This document shows, one piece after another, positions 30,548 to 36,963 of a stretch of DNA of 36,963 nt. The number at the start of each line of letters is the position of its first letter. The first letter of the stretch is position 1. Under the pieces are notes generated by a model, which had not been told where the DNA came from, did not search any database, and was given only the letters and a program-made list of their open reading frames with translations. A program made the position numbers and the translations under genes. Source of the DNA: Beijerinckiaceae bacterium (lineage in GTDB: Bacteria; Bacteroidota; Bacteroidia; Chitinophagales; Chitinophagaceae); the NCBI GenBank assembly GCA_903970475.1, contig CAJCIQ010000098.1, positions 1 through 36,963 on the forward strand, given 5' to 3'.

Positions 30548-32596
30548 CTACTTTATAATCACCGTGCCTAGGCGGCGTATCATGTCTATTTCCAATTCTT
30601 TGAGGTGGAGATGGGTGCCCATTTCCAGGGCGAGATCCCTTAAGGTTACCTGGGTCTGGGCCAGGGCGGCCAGCAGTTCGGGGCTTTGGGCCCTTTCCAT
30701 ATCCTTTTGGTTTTCCTTCATGAGCTTTTTGATCTTTTTGAGCTGCATGTAGGTAACGGTGGAGCGCACGTCTTCTTTATAGCGTTCCTGATCAGCCATT
30801 TCTTCCTTTACAATATATTCCTTGCCTAAATATTTTAGGTAGCCTTTGCGTATGGTGTCGTAATTGAGGTCTTCATCCCTGGTGTTCCAGCGGTCACTGA
30901 GTTCATGCCTTACTTCGGTGATGTTGATGACCAGGTTGCTGATGGTTGGATCGGTATGGTAGAGGAAAGTTTTGGTGTTGGGTTTATCCCCGGCCAGGTA
31001 TTGTGTCCTGTAGAGGTCCAGTATGTTATAGAGTGCTTTGTTTTCAAACAGATCTGGATCCTCAAACTGGGCCAGGATAAAATCGGCCACGGATCCTTCT
31101 TCGTAAACCTTGTCCCCGAACTCCAGTAACACTTTGATCAGTTGCCTTTCATTGGCTTCTTCTTTATTGAGTAGGTCAAAGGCGTCTTTTTCTTCCTGGG
31201 TTTGTTCAGGGGCGGGATTTAACTCAGGGGAGGCGGACTGGTAGGCTTGAGCGTCGCCTGGCTTTTTGGATTCTAGTTTTGCTACCTGGGCGCGGATGTG
31301 CTGATTGACCAGGGTATTGAGCCCGGCTTCGTCGATACGCAGGATTTCGGCGCTACGGCGGATATAGTCTTGCTGACGGGTGAAGTCCTCTGCTTTGTTG
31401 ATCCTGGAAAGGGTCTCTGCTATCTGGTTGACGACGGCTGCTTTTTTGGAAGCGTCGTTGCCTGCGTCTTTTAGGGCAACGTCCAATTGGAAGAAGATAA
31501 AATCCTTCTTGTTGGACGAGACGAACTCCCGGAAAGCCGGAGCGCCTACCTTGTGCACATAGCTATCGGGATCTTCTTTGTCTGGAATAAGTACCAGGTG
31601 TACGTGCAGCCTTTCTTCCAAGGCCATATCCAGCCCCCTCAAGGCTGCTTTGATACCAGCGGCATCACCGTCATAGATAATGGTCAGGTTGTCGGTATAC
31701 CGTTTGATCAGCCGAAGTTGATCCTGTGTAAGGGAGGTGCCTCCGGAGGCTACCACATTTTCAATGCCTGCCTGGTGTAAAGAGAGTACGTCTGTATATC
31801 CTTCTACGAGCAGGCATTCATCCTGTTTATCTATGGCCTGCCGGGCAAAATAGAGTCCGTACAGGAGCCTGCTTTTTACATAGACCTCGTTTTCCGGGGT
31901 ATTGATATACTTAGGAGACTTATCGTTCTTACGAATCTGCCGGGCTCCGAATCCCAATATCTTACCAGTGGGATTGTGCACCGGAAAGATGATGCGTCCC
32001 CTGTAATTGTCTGAAGGCTGATCGTAACGCTGAACCGTAAGACCGCTTTTGATGAGCAGTTCCGCATTGTATTGGGCTGCCAGGGCTGTTTTGGTGAACC
32101 CATCCCGGCTTTCCAGGCAATAGCCCAATTGGAATTTGCGGATGATCTCGTCCGTAAAGCCCCTTTCGGCCAGGTAGGTCATACCAACGGCCTGGCCCTC
32201 TTCAGATTCCCGGAGGGTTTTGGTAAAATACTGCTGGGCAAAGGTGTTGAGTATGGTCAGGCTATCGGCTACCTGTTGCTGTTGCTTGTATTCGGGGGAG
32301 GCGCCGGTTTCTTCTACTTCAATCTGATAGCGGCCGGCCAACCAACGCAGGGCTTCCACATAGGAGAACTTTTCGTGCTCCATGATGAAACCTATGGCAT
32401 TACCGCTTTTGCCGCAACCAAAGCATTTATAGATCTCCCGGGCGGGGGAGACGGTAAATGAGGGGGACTTTTCGTTATGAAAGGGGCAAAGGCCCAGGTA
32501 AGAGGATCCTCTTTTCTTGAGTTTTACAAATTCCCCTACCACATCAAGGATGTCGATGCGGTTTTGGATCTGCTGTATTGTTTCCGGAGATATCAC
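30548..32596 (-). CDS. dnaG: DNA primase
   Basis: DnaG makes RNA primers for replication. The N-terminal zinc-binding domain has Cys37, His40, Cys58 and Cys61 (LCPFHNEKSPSF, IYKCFGCGKSGNA). The catalytic core carries the TOPRIM motifs LLVEGYTDVLSLHQAG and IIYDGDAAGIKA. The C-terminal helicase-interaction region (about 450-682) is variable and includes a Pro/Glu-rich linker. Length of 682 residues is normal for Bacteroidota. The start is a GTG (V/M-ISPETIQQIQNRIDIL), which is the conserved family N terminus; no ATG lies near. A TATCTTTG box only seven bases upstream of the GTG suggests a very short or absent leader. Confidence 0.96.
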   Translation of the reverse strand: MISPETIQQIQNRIDILDVVGEFVKLKKRGSSYLGLCPFHNEKSPSFTVSPAREIYKCFGCGKSGNAIGFIMEHEKFSYVEALRWLAGRYQIEVEETGASPEYKQQQQVADSLTILNTFAQQYFTKTLRESEEGQAVGMTYLAERGFTDEIIRKFQLGYCLESRDGFTKTALAAQYNAELLIKSGLTVQRYDQPSDNYRGRIIFPVHNPTGKILGFGARQIRKNDKSPKYINTPENEVYVKSRLLYGLYFARQAIDKQDECLLVEGYTDVLSLHQAGIENVVASGGTSLTQDQLRLIKRYTDNLTIIYDGDAAGIKAALRGLDMALEERLHVHLVLIPDKEDPDSYVHKVGAPAFREFVSSNKKDFIFFQLDVALKDAGNDASKKAAVVNQIAETLSRINKAEDFTRQQDYIRRSAEILRIDEAGLNTLVNQHIRAQVAKLESKKPGDAQAYQSASPELNPAPEQTQEEKDAFDLLNKEEANERQLIKVLLEFGDKVYEEGSVADFILAQFEDPDLFENKALYNILDLYRTQYLAGDKPNTKTFLYHTDPTISNLVINITEVRHELSDRWNTRDEDLNYDTIRKGYLKYLGKEYIVKEEMADQERYKEDVRSTVTYMQLKKIKKLMKENQKDMERAQSPELLAALAQTQVTLRDLALEMGTHLHLKELEIDMIRRLGTVIIK

Positions 32597-32603
32597 CTAA
32601 GTA

Positions 32604-32611
32604 CAAAGATA
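32604..32611 (-). promoter_or_regulatory. -7 promoter element of dnaG
   Basis: On the minus strand this is TATCTTTG, an exact TAnnTTTG match, ending seven bases before the GTG start. No clear -33 TTTG at the usual distance was found. Confidence 0.55.
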
Positions 32612-32711
32612 ATGGCAACAGCATCTTATCATGAAAGTTAAACTTTGCAGCCAAAAATGAGGGATTTGTCGCTAATCTGGCTCAAATTAGAGGTACTAAT
32701 TTATTTTTAAG

Positions 32712-32719
32712 TAAGTTTG
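32712..32719 (+). promoter_or_regulatory. candidate -7 element of the TetR gene
   Basis: TAAGTTTG is an exact TAnnTTTG match 42 bases upstream of the ATG at 32762 and immediately left of a TTGACAA inverted repeat. Confidence 0.5.
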
Positions 32720-32721
32720 TG

Positions 32722-32750
32722 TTGACAATTTAGTTAAACATACTTGTCAA
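32722..32750. promoter_or_regulatory. candidate TetR operator (inverted repeat)
   Basis: TTGACAA (32722-32728) and TTGTCAA (32744-32750) are perfect inverted repeats with a 15-base AT-rich spacer; arm centres are 22 bases apart, two helical turns. The site lies between the -7 box and the TetR start codon, a typical place for repression by the encoded protein. Confidence 0.55.
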
Positions 32751-32761
32751 AGCGCGTGGGT

Positions 32762-33400
32762 ATGGATCAAAATACTGAGGAACTGATCCGGCAATCTGCC
32801 AGGAAGGTGTTTTCTGAAAAAGGATTTTCGGGAGCGCGCATGCAGGATATTGCGGATGAGGCGAAAATCAACCGTGCGCTGCTGCATTACTATTTCCGCT
32901 CCAAGGAAAAGCTCTTTGAACTGATTTTTGATGAGGCGGTCACCCGCTTCCTGGGAGCCGTACAACCCATCATGTTTGCCCGTATCCCATTGTTCGAAAA
33001 AATAGAGAAGTTGGTGGCTACGGAAATTGACCTTTGTGTGGCAGAACCTTGCAACGCCATGTTCATCTTGCATGAGATGATGCGCAATCCTGCTGTACTG
33101 GAAAGGCGCAACATCAGGAAATTGTATGAGTCGTTTCTAGGAAACCTTTCTGTTGCCTTGACGGAGGAATATAAACGGGGAAGTATCGTTAAGATCGAGG
33201 CGGAAAGCCTGTTTCTGCATATCATCTCCCTTGTGTTGTTCCCCTTTATCGGGAAGGCCTACTTACAGCAAGCCTTTGGGTTGGATGAAGAGGGATATTG
33301 GAGGATGATACAAAAACGCAAAAAAGAAGTCACGCGATTCGTGATCAACGGTATACGGATACTCGAAGGTCGCCCCGAGGGGGTAAGCTCTGATTCTTAA
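32762..33400 (+). CDS. TetR-family transcriptional regulator
   Basis: I chose ATG 32762 (MDQNTEELIRQSARKVFSEKGF) over an upstream TTG at 32744, which falls inside the operator candidate; the product has 212 residues. Residues 5-55 are the TetR helix-turn-helix (RKVFSEKGFSGARMQDIADEAKINRALLHYYFRSKEKLFELIF). The C-terminal ligand domain is not diagnostic. TetR proteins of this kind in Bacteroidota often control RND efflux genes, but none is adjacent: dnaG is divergent and an AraC regulator follows 79 bases downstream. Its targets may be itself or distant genes. Confidence 0.9.
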   Translation: MDQNTEELIRQSARKVFSEKGFSGARMQDIADEAKINRALLHYYFRSKEKLFELIFDEAVTRFLGAVQPIMFARIPLFEKIEKLVATEIDLCVAEPCNAMFILHEMMRNPAVLERRNIRKLYESFLGNLSVALTEEYKRGSIVKIEAESLFLHIISLVLFPFIGKAYLQQAFGLDEEGYWRMIQKRKKEVTRFVINGIRILEGRPEGVSSDS

Positions 33401-33479
33401 CACGGTACAGCGGGCTGGATATGAAATTTTTATTAAATTGTAGGCTTGTATAGGAAGAGATGTTGAATAAGGGTTTGAT

Positions 33480-34433
33480 ATGAAAAATGAAGGTGTATCA
33501 CTGCTGAAGTTGGAACAGGCCATTGCGGATTTCGAGGGGCAGTGGAAGGGTAGGGATTTCTACGTGCTGACGGCCAAAACATTGGGGTCCAGGCGTGGGT
33601 TCTTTGCTTATCCTTTTCGCACGGATTATGTGGGCATTTTTTTGGCTTTGGAAGGGGATGCAGTGGTCAACCTGAATCAAACGGAGGTGCCCTTGAAGAA
33701 AAATACGCTGTTGATGGTATCCCCTCATACGGTCAGGGACCTGACGCATGCCACGAGCGGCGCCTCGGTTATCGGTTTGATCTTTACCAGAAATTTCCTG
33801 GTAAAAAGCGGGATTCACCGCCATGACGTAGAGGTTTTTGATTTTTTCCTGCTCAGGCACAATCCTCACCTGCAATTGGAGCAAAACGAAGCGGATATCC
33901 TAACGGCTCAGATCCGATTGCTCCAGGAAAAAAGCAAAGAAAGCAAGGACAAGCCTTTTATAGAGGAAGTGATCCGGCATCACTTCCTGGCATTTTTATA
34001 CGAGCTGGCTTCTTTAAACCGGAAGTATGGGGGTAATAAGGTTAAACGTACCAGGAAGGAAGACCTCCATTTGCGGTTTCATCAACTCTTGAGTGAGCAC
34101 GTGACCAAAGAAAGAAGCGTACGTTTTTATGCCGCTAAATTGTTCGTGACGCCTAAGTATCTGACGGAAACGGTGAAGGAAGTAGGAGGGAAAACGGCAG
34201 GGGAAATGATAGATGAAATGGTGATGAGGGAAGCGAAGTCCCTGTTGAGGGATCCCGCATTATCCGTTTCGGATGTGGCAGGTGCTTTGCATTTCAGTGA
34301 TCAGTTTTTCTTCCGTAAATTTTTCAAGAGACACGAAGGATTAACACCTTCGGAGTATAGGAAGGGTACCTTTTCAGCGGATCATTCCGTAACAATCATC
34401 GAAAAAACACCGACTTTTGGACATATTAAGTAG
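33480..34433 (+). CDS. AraC-family transcriptional regulator
   Basis: The 317-residue protein has an N-terminal cupin-like sensor (about 20-110; FFAYPFRTDYVGIFLALEGDAVVNLNQTEVPLKKNTLLMVSPHTVRDL) and a C-terminal double helix-turn-helix (about 205-300; VRFYAAKLFVTPKYLTETVKEVGGKTAGEMID and LSVSDVAGALHFSDQFFFRKFFKRHEGLTPSEYRKG). AAGGG lies eight bases before the ATG. It sits directly upstream of the sphingolipid operon in the same direction, with a 142-base gap, so it is a candidate regulator of that operon; this is inference from position. The sensed ligand is unknown. Confidence 0.9.
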   Translation: MKNEGVSLLKLEQAIADFEGQWKGRDFYVLTAKTLGSRRGFFAYPFRTDYVGIFLALEGDAVVNLNQTEVPLKKNTLLMVSPHTVRDLTHATSGASVIGLIFTRNFLVKSGIHRHDVEVFDFFLLRHNPHLQLEQNEADILTAQIRLLQEKSKESKDKPFIEEVIRHHFLAFLYELASLNRKYGGNKVKRTRKEDLHLRFHQLLSEHVTKERSVRFYAAKLFVTPKYLTETVKEVGGKTAGEMIDEMVMREAKSLLRDPALSVSDVAGALHFSDQFFFRKFFKRHEGLTPSEYRKGTFSADHSVTIIEKTPTFGHIK

Positions 34434-34446
34434 ACATTTAGACATT

Positions 34447-34475
34447 TTTGAAAGGGTGGTATTATATAAACTTTG
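34447..34475 (+). promoter_or_regulatory. candidate promoter of the sphingolipid operon
   Basis: TTTG at 34447-34450 and AAACTTTG at 34468-34475 (one mismatch to TAnnTTTG) are separated by 17 bases, a good spacing. The transcript would carry a leader of about 95 bases. Confidence 0.45.
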
Positions 34476-34499
34476 CAGTTTGTTTTATTCTCACTCATT

Positions 34500-34537
34500 C
34501 CGACGTAAAATAATGCGGGGACCGCTGGTCCTGTCGG
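34500..34537 (+). other. nested hairpin in the leader of the sphingolipid operon
   Basis: Outer arms CCGAC (34500-34504) and GTCGG (34533-34537) enclose inner arms GGACC (34519-34523) and GGTCC (34527-34531). It lies between the promoter candidate and the strong AGGAGG ribosome-binding site at 34562-34567 (eight bases before the ATG). It lacks a T tract. A regulatory mRNA structure or a protein-binding site is possible. Confidence 0.4.
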
Positions 34538-34563
34538 CGTGCATTCATCATCACTTGCTTTAG

Positions 34564-36901
<2,338 letters not shown>

Positions 36902-36905
<4 letters not shown>

Positions 36906-36963
36906 CACAGAAAGTACTGATCACGGGCGCCAGCGGTTTTGTAGGGTATCATTTGATAGAGTC
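36902..36963 (+). CDS. NAD-dependent epimerase/dehydratase, N-terminal fragment (candidate ceramide reductase)
   Basis: Only the first 20 residues lie in the window: MTQKVLITGASGFVGYHLIE. TGASGFVG is the GxxGxxG dinucleotide-binding motif of extended short-chain dehydrogenases. The ATG overlaps the stop of the acyltransferase gene. In sphingolipid-producing bacteria an NAD-epimerase-like protein (CerR) reduces the 3-keto group after acylation, which fits the operon. The gene continues past the right edge, so this is an assignment from position and a short motif. Confidence 0.75.

Overview
The window looks like a chromosomal segment of a member of the Bacteroidota, most likely Chitinophagaceae or a close relative. 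The evidence is the gene content (a DUF3276 PUR-type nucleic-acid-binding protein, TonB-receptor and M56/TonB proteins, a CerR-type sphingolipid operon, Bacteroidota-type PurM and FtsE) and promoters matching the Bacteroidota -7 element TAnnTTTG, sometimes with a -33 TTTG/TTG. I see no rRNA, tRNA, insertion sequence, phage gene or CRISPR array. Genes are packed tightly, with several 4-nt ATGA overlaps and convergent pairs whose stop codons overlap. No stretch over 300 bases lacks a gene.

Layout. 1-3632 (+): YceI-like protein (cut by the left edge), a small membrane protein, an ABC exporter half-transporter and the PUR protein. 3659-6257 (-): ribF then pgi. 6355-9231: a small membrane protein, a stand-alone Clp N-domain protein, an HxlR regulator paired with an MtfA-type peptidase, and another membrane protein. 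9243-10424 (+): purM. 10480-16596 (-): a four-gene operon made of a BlaI-type repressor, an M56/BlaR1 protein ending in a TonB C-terminal domain, an M56/BlaR1 protein ending in a peptidoglycan amidase, and an outer-membrane TonB-dependent receptor. 16687-19854: ftsE, a glycosyltransferase and a glycerate kinase. 19933-23943 (-): a polysaccharide-deacetylase-like protein, a glycosyltransferase and a MarR-GNAT fusion regulator. 24016-28532 (+): rpsO, pnp, prmA, plsY. 28599-32596: a DUF3052-like/YdeI protein, a CYTH protein, and (-) dnaG followed by a PAP2 phosphatase. 32762-36963 (+): a TetR regulator, an AraC regulator, and the start of a sphingolipid operon (serine palmitoyltransferase, GNAT-type acyltransferase, NAD-dependent epimerase cut by the right edge).

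The best candidate for an undescribed system is the 10480-16596 operon. It joins the BlaI/BlaR1 repressor-antirepressor logic to a TonB energy-transducer domain, a periplasmic cell-wall amidase and an outer-membrane receptor, with no beta-lactamase. I infer an envelope-sensing or envelope-remodelling circuit; this is not proven. A second theme is that several otherwise conserved enzymes carry in-frame low-complexity Gly/Ala/Pro-rich insertions, the clearest being five tandem 18-bp repeats inside prmA.
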